The notes: generated by a model from the letters alone, not told the origin. A stretch of DNA of 64,000 nt from Sphingosinicella ginsenosidimutans (GCF_007995055.1 NZ_VOQQ01000001.1:1178001-1242000); one strand, 5' to 3'; counted from the first letter of the stretch, positions 53,643 through 62,638 are shown. Made by a program: numbers and translations.

Positions 53643-54902
53643 TCACTTTCCGATGCAGAACCGCCCGAAGAGCGCGTCGAGCATGTCCTCCACCCCGGCG
53701 CGGCCCGTGACCCGGTCCAGCGCGCGAAGCGCCTGCCGAAGCGATTCCGCGGAAATCAGGGGATCGGCGGCGACCTCGCCCTCGCGCAGCCAGGCGGCGG
53801 CGTCCGCCAACGCCGCCCGGTGGCGCGCATGGAGGGCCACCTCGCCCTCGACGGGCAGCAGCGTCGCTGCGCGCTCGACCAGAAGATCCGCCAGCCGATC
53901 GAGTCCCTCGCCGGTCAACGAGGATATGGCGAGGTCGACCCCCGGCGGGGGCTGGGAGAGATCGCACTTCGCGTGAATTCGGATGGCGTCCGCCGGCGAC
54001 TCCGCCGGTGCGCCGAGCCACAGCACGATGTCGGCGCGGGCCACGGCGTCGCGCGCCCGCGCAACCCCGATCGCCTCGATCTCGTCTTCGCTCGTCCGCA
54101 GCCCCGCCGTATCGATCAGCACGAAGGGCGTGCCGCCGATCGCGACCGGCGCCTCGATCAGGTCGCGCGTCGTCCCGGCAATGGCCGAGGTGATTGCTAC
54201 ATCTCGTTTGCTTAACGCGTTGATCAGGCTCGATTTTCCGATATTCGGCGGCCCGGCGACGGCGACCCGGACGCCGTCGCGCAGCCGTTCGGCCGACGGT
54301 CGCCCCAGCCAGGCTTCGATACGGTCCGCCATCCCGGCGAAGGCGGCGCGAAAGTCGTCTGGCGCGACATCGGCCTCGTCGGAAAAGTCCAGCGACGCCT
54401 CCACGCGCGCCGCGAGCGCGAGGAGGGCGATGCGCCAGGTTTCGACCTGCCGGCTGAGCGCGCCGCCGGCAAGCGCCATGGCCGCGCGTCGCTGCGACTC
54501 GGTCTCGGCCTGGAGGAGGTCGGCGAGACCCTCGCTCTCGGCGAGGTCGATCCGCCCATTTTCGAAGGCCCGCCGCGTGAACTCGCCGGGTTGGGCCGCG
54601 CGCAGGCCGGGGAGCGCGCCGAGCGCCGCCTGCACCGCCGCGACGACCGCGCGGCCGCCATGAAGATGCAGCTCGATCAGGTCCTCGCCGGTCGCGGAGC
54701 CCGGGCCCGGGAAACGAAGCACCAGCGCGCGATCGAGAAGCTCGCCGTCCCGCCGCAGCGCCGCCAGCGTCGCGCGCCGCGGCTCCGGGAGCCGACCCGC
54801 GAGCGCGATGAGCGCGGCATCGGCGCGCGGCCCGCTGATCCGCACCACCGCGATCGCAGCGGGCGGCGCGCCCGACGACAAGGCAAAGATCGTGTCGGTC
54901 AG
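53643..54902 (-). CDS. mnmE: tRNA modification GTPase MnmE (TrmE)
   Basis: Partner of MnmG, a potassium-activated GTPase that also binds a folate. The folate-binding N-domain begins [20 protein letters not shown], the G-domain (about 200-345) has [18 protein letters not shown] (G1), AGTTRD (G2) and LIDTAGLRT (G3), and the protein ends FCIGK, the catalytic Cys motif. The conserved N-terminus leaves no room for ATG, GTG or TTG: the likely start is CTG 54902-54900, overlapping the upstream gene's stop as CTGA (419 residues). Automated callers may instead pick a GTG 12 codons further up. Confidence 0.95.
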   Translation of the reverse strand: MTDTIFALSSGAPPAAIAVVRISGPRADAALIALAGRLPEPRRATLAALRRDGELLDRALVLRFPGPGSATGEDLIELHLHGGRAVVAAVQAALGALPGLRAAQPGEFTRRAFENGRIDLAESEGLADLLQAETESQRRAAMALAGGALSRQVETWRIALLALAARVEASLDFSDEADVAPDDFRAAFAGMADRIEAWLGRPSAERLRDGVRVAVAGPPNIGKSSLINALSKRDVAITSAIAGTTRDLIEAPVAIGGTPFVLIDTAGLRTSEDEIEAIGVARARDAVARADIVLWLGAPAESPADAIRIHAKCDLSQPPPGVDLAISSLTGEGLDRLADLLVERAATLLPVEGEVALHARHRAALADAAAWLREGEVAADPLISAESLRQALRALDRVTGRAGVEDMLDALFGRFCIGK

Positions 54903-55132
54903 GCGCCCTTGCCGCCCGTCTGGCCCATCATCTGGCGCCACAGATTCAATCCCGCCTCGTTCATCGGCCCCCAGGCCTTCATCATGTCGCCGAACATTTC
55001 GGGATTCACGCCCTCGCTCACCGCCTTCTGCATCTTTTCGACATAGGCCTGATGAACCGGCGTGAGATCCGGCAGACCGAGGAAGCGACGCGCCTCCTCC
55101 GGCGTGCAATCGACATCGACGCTGACTTTCAT
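54899..55132 (-). CDS. DUF6489 family small protein
   Basis: A 77-residue protein: MKVSVDVDCTPEEARRFLGL, then LTPVHQAYVEKMQKAVSEG and GPMNEAGLNLWRQMMGQ. This matches a short alphaproteobacterial family (DUF6489) of unknown function, found just upstream of mnmE. The ATG at 55132 agrees with the family start. The region from 25 on is helical and Met-rich. Its TGA overlaps the proposed CTG start of mnmE, so it may be needed for mnmE translation. Confidence 0.85.
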   Translation of the reverse strand: MKVSVDVDCTPEEARRFLGLPDLTPVHQAYVEKMQKAVSEGVNPEMFGDMMKAWGPMNEAGLNLWRQMMGQTGGKGA

Positions 55133-55201
55133 GGCGCTCTCCCTGTTCCGCCGGGACGCCAAAGTCTATAGGCGCGTCGAACCGTGACAAGGAGGATGAT
55201 C

Positions 55202-55900
55202 ATGGCGTGGATCGAGATCGATACGTTGGCGGGCGACGGCCGGTTCAAGGCGTGGCTGTCGGAGCCTTCAGGCGATCCGCGCGGGGCGATCGTGGTCATC
55301 CAGGAGATTTTCGGGGTCAATGAAGGCATCCGCCGCAAGTGCGACCATTGGGCGAGCCTCGGCTATCTCGCCGTCGCGCCGGACCTGTTCTGGAAACTAA
55401 AGCCGGGCATCGAGCTCGACCCGGACGTCCCCGACCAGTTCCAGCAGGCGCTCGCCTACATGCAGAAGTTCAACCAGGACCAGGGCGTGCGCGATATCGA
55501 AGCGACGATCCGCGCCGCGCGCGCGCGGCTGCCGGAAGGCGGGAAGGTCGGCGCGGTCGGTTACTGCCTCGGCGGCCGGCTCGCCTACATGACGGCATCG
55601 CGCACCGACGTGGATGCGAGCGTCGGCTATTATGGCGTCGGACTGGAAGGGCTCATCGGTGAGAAACATGCGATCGCGCGGCCGCTGCTGCTCCACGTCG
55701 CCGGCGCCGATCATTTCTCATCGCCCGAAAAGCAGCGTGCGTTGCATGAAGGGCTCGACGACCATCCGAAGGTGACGATCTTCGACTATCCGGGCGAGGA
55801 TCACGGCTTCGCGACCGAAATGGGCAAGCGGCGCAGCGAAGAGGCGGCCCGGCTCGCGGACAGCCGGACGGAGGCCTTCTTCGCGGAGACGATCGGATAG
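55202..55900 (+). CDS. Dienelactone hydrolase family protein
   Basis: A 232-residue alpha/beta-hydrolase. The Cys-Asp-His triad of dienelactone hydrolases is visible: GAVGYCLGGRLAYM (Cys), HVAGADHFSSPEKQ (Asp) and YPGEDHGFATEMG (His). IQEIFGVNEGIRRKCD is the usual oxyanion-region segment. Substrate unknown; no aromatic-degradation genes are nearby. Three in-frame start codons follow AGGAGG; ATG 55202 is best spaced. It is the only plus-strand gene between holA and the proposed origin. Confidence 0.93.
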   Translation: MAWIEIDTLAGDGRFKAWLSEPSGDPRGAIVVIQEIFGVNEGIRRKCDHWASLGYLAVAPDLFWKLKPGIELDPDVPDQFQQALAYMQKFNQDQGVRDIEATIRAARARLPEGGKVGAVGYCLGGRLAYMTASRTDVDASVGYYGVGLEGLIGEKHAIARPLLLHVAGADHFSSPEKQRALHEGLDDHPKVTIFDYPGEDHGFATEMGKRRSEEAARLADSRTEAFFAETIG

Positions 55901-55906
55901 CGGCCG

Positions 55907-56560
55907 TCAGCCAAGGTTGGCGATGAGGGGGAGCACGCCTGTTTCGTGGCTCACCAGCCCGTCATAGATCATCCGCAGCGCGACATAGAGGATCAGGAGC
56001 AGGCCGGCCCAGGCGATCCAGCGGTAACGCTGGACCAGCCGGGCGACATAATTGGCCGCAAGCCCCATCAGCGTCACCGAAAAGGCGAGCCCGAGAAACA
56101 GCACCGCCGGATGCTCGCGCGCCGTCGCGGCGACCGCGAGCACATTGTCGAGACTCATCGACAGATCGGCGAGCGTCACCTGAACCGCGGCGCGCATGAA
56201 GGACTTGGTCCGGAGCGGCCCTTCGATCTCCTCGGTCTCGGGATCGTCGAGTACCGGCTCCGGCCGATGGCGAAGCTCGGTATAGATGTTCCAGGCGACC
56301 CACAGCAGCAGCAGGCCGCCGGCGAGGACCAGACCGGTCACCTGCAGCAGCTGCGTCGCGACCAGCGCGAAGGCGATCAGGAAGACAAGGGCGATCGCGA
56401 CGCCCAGCAGGATGACGCGCCGGCGCTCCTTGTCCGGAAGGCCGGCGGTCAGCGTCCCCATGATGACGACATTGTCGCCGGCCATGGTGAGATCGATCAA
56501 CACCACCTGGGCGAGGGTGACCAGCCCGGCGGCCGTGAAGATGTCGGCGAAATCGAACAT
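55907..56560 (-). CDS. YjbE family TerC-superfamily membrane protein
   Basis: A 217-residue membrane protein of about seven helices with two acidic membrane motifs, VLIDLTMAGDNVVIMGTL and LADLSMSLDNVLAVAATA, typical of YjbE/YkoY proteins. Relatives in Bacillus supply exported enzymes with manganese and relieve manganese stress. A charged loop (about 98-112, PVLDDPETEEIEG) separates the halves. It lies 24 bp downstream of rho on the same strand. Confidence 0.9.
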   Translation of the reverse strand: MFDFADIFTAAGLVTLAQVVLIDLTMAGDNVVIMGTLTAGLPDKERRRVILLGVAIALVFLIAFALVATQLLQVTGLVLAGGLLLLWVAWNIYTELRHRPEPVLDDPETEEIEGPLRTKSFMRAAVQVTLADLSMSLDNVLAVAATAREHPAVLFLGLAFSVTLMGLAANYVARLVQRYRWIAWAGLLLILYVALRMIYDGLVSHETGVLPLIANLG

Positions 56561-56584
56561 CAGCCGCCAACGCCCATGACGGCT

Positions 56585-57841
56585 CTACTGGTTCATCGAG
56601 GCGAAGAAATCCTCGTTGGTCTTGGAATCCTTCATCTTGTCGAGCAGGAACTGCATCGCATCGACGGTGCCCATCTGCATGAGGATGCGGCGCAGGACCC
56701 ACATCTTCGAAAGCGTGCCCTGCTCGACCAGCAGCTCCTCCTTGCGGGTGCCCGACTTGCCGACGTCGAGGCTCGGGAAGATGCGCTTGTCGCTGACCTT
56801 GCGGTCGAGGACGATTTCCGAGTTACCGGTGCCCTTGAACTCCTCGAAGATAACCTCGTCCATCTTGGAGCCGGTGTCGATGAGCGCGGTGGCGATGATC
56901 GAGAGCGAGCCGCCCTCCTCGATATTGCGCGCGGCGCCGAAGAAACGCTTCGGCCGCTGCAGCGCATTCGCGTCGACGCCGCCGGTCAGCACCTTGCCGG
57001 AGCTTGGCACCACCGTGTTGTAGGCGCGGCCCAGGCGGGTGATCGAATCGAGCAGGATGACGACATCCTTCTTGTGCTCGACGAGCCGCTTGGCCTTCTC
57101 GATCACCATTTCGGCGACCTGGACGTGGCGGCTGGCCGGCTCGTCGAAGGTCGAGGAGATGACCTCGCCGTTCACCGAGCGCTGCATGTCGGTCACTTCC
57201 TCCGGCCGCTCGTCGATGAGCAGCACGATCAGGAAGACTTCCGGATGATTGTCGGTGATCGCCTTGGCGATGTTCTGGAGCAGCACCGTCTTGCCGGTGC
57301 GCGGCGGCGCGACGATCAGCGCGCGCTGGCCCTTGCCCTGGGGCGAGATGATGTCGATGACCCGCGCCGACTTGTCCTTCAGCGTCGGATCGAGCGTGTC
57401 GAGCTTCAGCTTCTCGTCGGGATAAAGCGGCGTCAGATTGTCGAAATTGACGCGGTGGCGCACGGCCTCCGGATCGTCGAAGTTGATCTGCGTGACCCGC
57501 ACCAGGCTGAAATAGCGCTCACCGTCCTTGGGACCACGGATCTCGCCCTCAACCGTGTCGCCGGTCCTGAGGCCGAAGCGCCGGACCTGGTTCGGGGAGA
57601 CATAGATGTCGTCGGGTCCGGCCAGATAGTTGGAATCGGCGGAACGAAGGAAGCCGAAGCCGTCCGACAGGACCTCGATCGTTCCCTGGCCCATGATCTC
57701 GTCGCCATTTTCGGCGCGGACCTTGAGGATCGAGAACATGAGCTCCTGCTTGCGCAGGGTCGATGCGCCCTCGACTCCCAGTTCCTCGGCCATGGCGACC
57801 AGATCGGCAGGGGTCTTCTGTTTCAAATCGTTGAGATGCAT
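56585..57841 (-). CDS. rho: Transcription termination factor Rho
   Basis: An RNA-dependent ATPase that ends transcription; 418 residues. [20 protein letters not shown] is the N-terminal helical part, [20 protein letters not shown] the RNA-binding cold-shock-like domain, [18 protein letters not shown] the Walker A, and [16 protein letters not shown] the Walker B/Q-loop region. It has no inserted domain. A 155-bp leader precedes it. The rho-hemJ-hemE order beside the origin is the same as in Caulobacter relatives. Confidence 0.98.
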   Translation of the reverse strand: MHLNDLKQKTPADLVAMAEELGVEGASTLRKQELMFSILKVRAENGDEIMGQGTIEVLSDGFGFLRSADSNYLAGPDDIYVSPNQVRRFGLRTGDTVEGEIRGPKDGERYFSLVRVTQINFDDPEAVRHRVNFDNLTPLYPDEKLKLDTLDPTLKDKSARVIDIISPQGKGQRALIVAPPRTGKTVLLQNIAKAITDNHPEVFLIVLLIDERPEEVTDMQRSVNGEVISSTFDEPASRHVQVAEMVIEKAKRLVEHKKDVVILLDSITRLGRAYNTVVPSSGKVLTGGVDANALQRPKRFFGAARNIEEGGSLSIIATALIDTGSKMDEVIFEEFKGTGNSEIVLDRKVSDKRIFPSLDVGKSGTRKEELLVEQGTLSKMWVLRRILMQMGTVDAMQFLLDKMKDSKTNEDFFASMNQ

Positions 57842-57952
57842 AATTTTTCTTCTGTTGAAAGTCGCGGATTCCGGGCGCGGAAAGCTCAGAACATGTCGGA
57901 TTTATGTGCGGCTTGAATGCCCGCGCGGACGCGGCGGGCAACGACTGAATCG

Positions 57953-57981
57953 CCGTTATGCGCCGGCCCTGTTCAAGTCAA
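57953..57981 (-). promoter_or_regulatory. Candidate promoter of rho
   Basis: On the minus strand TTGACT (57981-57976), a 15-17-bp spacer, then CATAAC/TAACGG (57960-57953). It would give a leader of about 100 nt with a hairpin (GCCCGC...GCGGGC at 57919-57939), which could be part of rho autoregulation or the end of the hemJ message. Confidence 0.45.
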
Positions 57982-57996
57982 GCGAGAGGGACGGGC

Positions 57997-58452
57997 TCAA
58001 AACGGCTTTACGATCACCAGCACGACGATGATCGCGACGATGATTCCGGGGACCTCGTTCATCATCCGCAGCGTCCGGCCGCTGACGCGCTCGCCGCCGC
58101 GGGCCAGCTTCTTGCCATAGCCGACGAGCCAGCCGTGATAGGCGGACAGGATCAGGACGAGCAGCAGCTTGGCGTGGAACCAGCCCTCGTGCCAGGCCCC
58201 GGTCACATAGACCAGGCTGAGGCCAAGCACCCAGACCAGGATCATCGACGGGGTGATGATGATGTTGCGCAGCTTGCGCTCGCGCTCGATCCACCTCTTC
58301 TCTTCCTCGGACCCAGGCGCCGATTCCTGATGATAGACATAGTAGCGCGGCAACATGAACAGCCCCGCGATCCAGAAGATCACGAAGATGATGTGGCCGG
58401 CCTTGAGCCAGGCATAGGTCACGGTCAGCGCGGCTCCCAAATCATAGATCAA
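57997..58452 (-). CDS. hemJ: Protoporphyrinogen oxidase HemJ
   Basis: A 151-residue four-helix membrane protein that oxidises protoporphyrinogen IX. LKAGHIIFVIFWIAGLFMLP and RYYVYHQ carry the conserved His and the LPRxxVYH motif, and SGRTLRMMNEVPGIIVAIIV the last helix. It is translated right after hemE (ATGA overlap), consistent with adjacent roles in haem synthesis. Confidence 0.94.
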   Translation of the reverse strand: MIYDLGAALTVTYAWLKAGHIIFVIFWIAGLFMLPRYYVYHQESAPGSEEEKRWIERERKLRNIIITPSMILVWVLGLSLVYVTGAWHEGWFHAKLLLVLILSAYHGWLVGYGKKLARGGERVSGRTLRMMNEVPGIIVAIIVVLVIVKPF

Positions 58453-59489
58453 GCGCGGCCTCCGTGGCGGCGGACCAGCGAAAGGAGATGCTCGACATTG
58501 GCGATCGGCGTTTCCTTGACGATGCCGTGGCCGAGATTGAAGATGTGCGGTCTTCCCTCGAACGTAGATAGGATGCGGGCCACCGCATTTTCAAGCGCCT
58601 CGCCACCAGCGAGCAGCGCGAGCGGATCGAGATTGCCCTGGAGCGGAAGATCGGCGGGCAGGACGCGCGCGGCCCAGGCGGGATCGACCGTCTCGTCGAG
58701 CCCGAGCGCGTCGACCCCGGTCTCGTCGGCATAAGCCGGCAGCTTGCCACCGGCGCCCTTGGGAAAGCCGATGATCCTGATCCCGGGGCGGCGCGCGCGA
58801 AGCCCGGCGACGATCCGCGCATTGGGGGCGATGACCCAGCGTTCGAACTGGTCGGGGGCAAGGCTGCCGGCCCAGCTGTCGAAGAGCTGCACCGCCTCGG
58901 CGCCGGCATCGGCCTGGCCGACGAGATAATCGATCGTGACCTCCACGATCGCATCGATGATCGCCGAAAAGCTGGCGGGATCGGCATAGGCCATGCCGCG
59001 CGCGGCGGCCTGCTCGCGGCTGCCGGCCCCGGCGACCATATAGGTCGCGACCGTCCAGGGGCTGCCCGCGAAACCGAGCAAGGTCGTGGTCGCGGGGAGC
59101 GCCGCTTTCACTTTCTCCACAGTGCGATAGATGGGCGCGAGCCGCTCCGGAACGCGCGTCAGCCCGGCCAGCGCGGAATCGATCAGCGGCGGCGACAGGC
59201 GCGGACCCTCGCCCGCCTCGAAAGCGAGATCCTGGCCGAGCGCATAAGGCACGATCAGGATGTCGGAAAACAGGATGGCGCCGTCAAAACCGAAGCGGCG
59301 GATCGGCTGGAGCGTGATCTCGGCGGCCGCCTCGCTGTCGTAAACGAGTTCGAGAAAACCGCCCTTCTCGGCCCGCAGCGCGCGATATTCGGGCAGGTAC
59401 CGCCCCGCCTGACGCATCAGCCAGACCGGAATAACGTCTGTTTTTCCACCACTTAACACCGTCATCAGTGGTTTGGACGGATCAGTCAT
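58449..59489 (-). CDS. hemE: Uroporphyrinogen decarboxylase
   Basis: Removes four carboxyl groups from uroporphyrinogen III; 346 residues. IPVWLMRQAGRYLPEYR is the diagnostic motif and LLGFAGSPWTVATYMVAG the second. It is the gene flanking oriC in Caulobacter and Rickettsia and is transcribed away from the gap, with its promoter probably inside the AT-rich part of the origin. A DnaA-box-like TTCTCCACA lies in the coding sequence (59113-59121). Confidence 0.97.
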   Translation of the reverse strand: MTDPSKPLMTVLSGGKTDVIPVWLMRQAGRYLPEYRALRAEKGGFLELVYDSEAAAEITLQPIRRFGFDGAILFSDILIVPYALGQDLAFEAGEGPRLSPPLIDSALAGLTRVPERLAPIYRTVEKVKAALPATTTLLGFAGSPWTVATYMVAGAGSREQAAARGMAYADPASFSAIIDAIVEVTIDYLVGQADAGAEAVQLFDSWAGSLAPDQFERWVIAPNARIVAGLRARRPGIRIIGFPKGAGGKLPAYADETGVDALGLDETVDPAWAARVLPADLPLQGNLDPLALLAGGEALENAVARILSTFEGRPHIFNLGHGIVKETPIANVEHLLSLVRRHGGRA

Positions 59490-59805
59490 GTCGGCCGCGC
59501 GGCTCCGCTTTCTACACTTATATTATTAGATTCAATGGATGGTTGATGATGGTAGTCCCCGGCATGGCGGGGTTTATGTGGATCGGCCGATTTTGCCAAC
59601 AGCTTGACGGACGCGCCCGCCGCGGAGTCCCTCGGAGTCGCGGCCAGCTTCCCCGGGATTCACAGGCTGGGGGCGAAAACCGCTCCATGTTCGCGCGTCT
59701 GTGGGCGAATCGGATGGGCGCGCGGGGCGAATCCTGTCCTTGCCCCCGCGCGCAGGGTTCAGCTAGCGATTTCCCCACGTTTTTCCACAGGCGGGAATCC
59801 ACGTC
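59490..59805. other. Proposed chromosomal replication origin (oriC), hemE-ppsR gap
   Basis: The longest gene-free stretch of the window. Seen: an AT-rich segment (59508-59551, core ACTTATATTATTAGATT); DnaA-box-like sequences TTTTCCACA (59781-59789, one mismatch), CGATCCACA (59577-59585, minus strand) and GGATTCACA (59656-59664); seven GANTC methylation sites between 59529 and 59799; and TCAA-N7-TTGA (59532-59546), a CtrA-like site. Known: in Caulobacter and Rickettsia the origin lies between hemE and the DUF299/RP001 gene. Inferred: this is oriC. No open reading frame worth calling is present. Confidence 0.8.
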
Positions 59806-60636
59806 TTGACCCCCGGCAAGCAGCTCCATCTCCACCTTCTTTCGGACTCGACCGGCGAGACGCTCGATATGGTCGCGACCGCCGGGCTCGCCCAGTTCGA
59901 CAATATCGACGCGGTTCGGCACCTGTGGCCGATGGTGCGCTCGGAAGGGCATCTCGCGCGGGTGCTCGACGATATCGAGGCGCGGCCCGGCGTGGTGCTC
60001 TACACTTTGGTCAATCCGCAGATCCGCCGGGCGTTGGAGCGCGAATGCCGCCGGCGAGAGATCCATGCGCTTTCGGTCCTCGATCCGGTGCTCGACGCGC
60101 TCGCGGCGGTGAGCGGCGAGCAGGCCAAGGGCCGCGCCGGGCGCCAGCACGCGCTCGACGCCGCCTATTTCGCGCGGGTCGATGCGATCCAGTTCACCAT
60201 CGCTCATGATGACGGAATCGGCCCGGAAAACTGGGAGGAGGCGGACATCGTCCTCGCCGGCGTGTCGCGCACCTCGAAGACGCCGACCAGCATCTACCTC
60301 GCCAACCGCGGCTACAAGGTCGCCAATGTGCCGCTGGTGCCGACGTCGCCGCCGCCGGCGAGTCTCTATACGCTGAAGCATCCCCTGGTCGTCGGGCTCA
60401 CCGCCAATCCCGAGCGGCTGATCCAGATCCGCCGCAACCGGCTGCTGTCGCTGAACCAGGCGCCGGAAACCGATTATGTCGACAATGATGCCGTTGCGGC
60501 CGAGCTCGCCTTCGCGCGGCGGATGTTCGCCGACAATGGCTGGCCGGTGATCGACGTCACGCGCCGCTCGATCGAGGAATCCGCGCTGGCGATCGTCAAG
60601 CTCTATCGCGAGCGTCTGGAACGCGAAGAGCCGTGA
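59806..60636 (+). CDS. ppsR: Pyruvate, phosphate dikinase regulatory protein (DUF299 family)
   Basis: A 276-residue DUF299 kinase/phosphotransferase, which switches PEP synthase or pyruvate phosphate dikinase on and off through threonine phosphorylation. LHLLSDSTGETLDMVATAG opens the protein and VLAGVSRTSKTPTSIYLANR is the P-loop. The start is TTG 59806, at the edge of the proposed origin; no ATG fits. maf follows with a GTGA overlap. Which of the two targets applies is not visible here. Confidence 0.93.
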   Translation: MTPGKQLHLHLLSDSTGETLDMVATAGLAQFDNIDAVRHLWPMVRSEGHLARVLDDIEARPGVVLYTLVNPQIRRALERECRRREIHALSVLDPVLDALAAVSGEQAKGRAGRQHALDAAYFARVDAIQFTIAHDDGIGPENWEEADIVLAGVSRTSKTPTSIYLANRGYKVANVPLVPTSPPPASLYTLKHPLVVGLTANPERLIQIRRNRLLSLNQAPETDYVDNDAVAAELAFARRMFADNGWPVIDVTRRSIEESALAIVKLYRERLEREEP

Positions 60637-61217
60637 GGCTGCTGCTCGCCTCCCGAAGCGAAACGCGGCGCCGGATGCTTGCAGCGGCGGGCGTTCCCTT
60701 CGAATGCGTGGACACGCCGTTCGACGAGGAGGCGGCGAAGCGCGCGCTCGCCGGCCTTGACGCGCGCGCGACCGCGGACGCGCTCGCCGCGATGAAGGCC
60801 GAGAGCGTGATCGCGCCCGGAGCGCTGACGCTGGGCGCCGACCAGACGCTGGAACTGGCGGACGGCTCGATCCTCGGCAAGCCGGAATCGCGCGAGGCGC
60901 TGGCGGCGCAGCTGCGCTCGATGCGTGGCGACACGCATCGCCTTCACTCGGCGGTCGTCGCCGTAGAGGACGGTGCGCCGGTCTGGCGCGCCTGCGAGAG
61001 TGTCGCCCTCACGGTGCGCCGCTTTTCCGACGCGTTCATCGCCGCTTATGTCGATGCCGAATATGAATCCGTCCGCTGGAATGCCGGCGGTTATCGGATC
61101 GAGGGCCCGGGCGCCCAGCTTTTCGGGGCGATCGAGGGCAGCCATTTCGCGATTCTCGGCCTGCCCCTGCTTCCCTTGCTCGATTATCTGCGCGCGCGCG
61201 GGATCCTCGAGCAGTGA
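60633..61217 (+). CDS. maf: Maf-type nucleotide pyrophosphatase
   Basis: A 194-residue house-cleaning enzyme that hydrolyses non-canonical or modified NTPs. LLASRSETRRRMLAAAGVPF is the conserved start and LTLGADQTLELADGSILGK the catalytic Asp region; YRIEGPGAQLFGAIEGSH follows. GTG 60633 overlaps the ppsR stop. It lies in the ppsR-maf-aroE-coaE-dnaQ operon. The dTTP/UTP- versus m7GTP-type specificity is not certain. Confidence 0.93.
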   Translation: MRLLLASRSETRRRMLAAAGVPFECVDTPFDEEAAKRALAGLDARATADALAAMKAESVIAPGALTLGADQTLELADGSILGKPESREALAAQLRSMRGDTHRLHSAVVAVEDGAPVWRACESVALTVRRFSDAFIAAYVDAEYESVRWNAGGYRIEGPGAQLFGAIEGSHFAILGLPLLPLLDYLRARGILEQ

Positions 61218-62041
61218 TGACTGCCGCCTGGGCCGAAGTGATCGGCGATCCGGTCGCTCAATCCAAATCGCCGGTGATTCATGGTCATTGGCTGGAGGCG
61301 CTCGGGATCGAGGGCGACTTCCTCAAGACGCGGGTCGAGCCGCCGGCGCTCGGATCGTTCTTTGCGGGCCGCCGCGCCCGGCCGGACTGGCGCGGATGTT
61401 CGGTCACGATTCCTCACAAGCTCGCGGTCATTCCTCATCTCGACGCCCTTGATCCCTCGGCCACCGCCACCGGCGCGGTCAATTGCGTCAGGCGCGACGG
61501 CCCGCGCCTCATCGGCGCCAACACGGATGTGGAAGGGGTCGCGGCGGCGCTCGAGGGGTGGAGCGGGGGCAAGGCGGTGCTGATCGGCGCGGGCGGCGCG
61601 GCGCGGGCCGCGCTCGAGGCGCTGCGGCGCCTCGGTGCCGGCCCGGTCGCGATCATCGCCCGCGACAGAACGGCCGGATCGGACCTGCTCGGACGATTCC
61701 GGCTGGCAGGCGAGGTCCATTCCTTCGCGGAAGCGGGCCAGGCAACGATCGGCGCGCGCCTCATCATCAACGCCTCGCCGCTGGGCATGAAGGGAATGGC
61801 GGGGATGCCCGGCACGGTGCTGGACGCGCTGGCCAAGGTAGAGGATGATGCGCGCGTCTTCGACATGGTCTATGCACCGGTCGAAACCGAGCTTCTCAGG
61901 AGGGCCGGATCGATGTCGCTGGGGGCGGTGACGGGATTGACGATGCTTGTCGGGCAGGCGCGCGCCGCCTTCGGCTGGTTCTTTGGAGCCGAGCCACCAA
62001 AAGCGGGCGATGACGCGCTGATGCGGGCGCTTGGCGCATGA
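61217..62041 (+). CDS. aroE: Shikimate dehydrogenase
   Basis: Reduces 3-dehydroshikimate to shikimate with NADPH in aromatic amino acid synthesis; 274 residues from ATG 61217 (a GTG one codon earlier would overlap maf as GTGA). VIGDPVAQSKSPVIHGHWLE is the substrate-binding start, SVTIPHKLAVIP holds the catalytic lysine, ANTDVEG the Asp, and LIGAGGAARAALEAL the NADP motif. Coupled to coaE by ATGA. Confidence 0.96.
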   Translation: MTAAWAEVIGDPVAQSKSPVIHGHWLEALGIEGDFLKTRVEPPALGSFFAGRRARPDWRGCSVTIPHKLAVIPHLDALDPSATATGAVNCVRRDGPRLIGANTDVEGVAAALEGWSGGKAVLIGAGGAARAALEALRRLGAGPVAIIARDRTAGSDLLGRFRLAGEVHSFAEAGQATIGARLIINASPLGMKGMAGMPGTVLDALAKVEDDARVFDMVYAPVETELLRRAGSMSLGAVTGLTMLVGQARAAFGWFFGAEPPKAGDDALMRALGA

Positions 62042-62631
62042 TCGTCCTCGGCCTCACAGGCTCCATCGGCATGGGCAAGTCCACGGTCGCGCGCATGTTC
62101 GCCGACGAAGGCGTGCCGGTCTTCGATGCCGACAAGACGGTGCGCGCGCTCCAGGGGCCGGGCGGTGCGCTGGTCGCGCCGATCGAGGCCGCCTTTCCCG
62201 GGTCGACCGGACCGGAGGGCGTCAGGCGCGCCGTGCTTGCCGACATGGTGCTCCATGATCGCGCCGTGCTGCGCCGACTCGAGGAGATCGTCCATCCGGC
62301 GGTCGGGGAGGCCCGCGAAGCGTTTCTCGCCGAGCATCGCGATCGGCCGCTCGTGGTGCTCGACGTGCCGCTGCTTTTCGAAACGGGCGGCGAGAAGAAT
62401 GTCGACAAGGTCGCGGTGGTCTCCGCCGATCCCGACGTGCAGCGCGCGCGCACCCTGTCGCGGCCCGACATGACGCCGGAAAAGTTCGTCCGCATCATGA
62501 TGCATCAGCTGCCGGACGCGGAGAAGCGCAAGCGGGCCGATTATGTCATTCCGACCGACTGCGCGATCGATGAGACACGCTTTGCGGTCCGCCGGATCGT
62601 CGCTTGCCTCTCCGGCGGCGGCGATTCATAG
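62038..62631 (+). CDS. coaE: Dephospho-CoA kinase
   Basis: Last step of coenzyme A synthesis; 197 residues. MIVLGLTGSIGMGKSTVARM carries the P-loop, VFDADKTVRAL the substrate-site Asp, and PLVVLDVPLLFETGGEKNVD the LLFE motif. The start overlaps the aroE stop by 4 bp. The gap to dnaQ is 7 bp. Confidence 0.97.
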   Translation: MIVLGLTGSIGMGKSTVARMFADEGVPVFDADKTVRALQGPGGALVAPIEAAFPGSTGPEGVRRAVLADMVLHDRAVLRRLEEIVHPAVGEAREAFLAEHRDRPLVVLDVPLLFETGGEKNVDKVAVVSADPDVQRARTLSRPDMTPEKFVRIMMHQLPDAEKRKRADYVIPTDCAIDETRFAVRRIVACLSGGGDS

Positions 62632-62638
62632 GAGTCGG

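Noticed and set aside
49322..53710. Several plus-strand frames across parB, parA and mnmG
   Set aside because: Shadows; the minus-strand genes are certain and overlap each other in the usual order.
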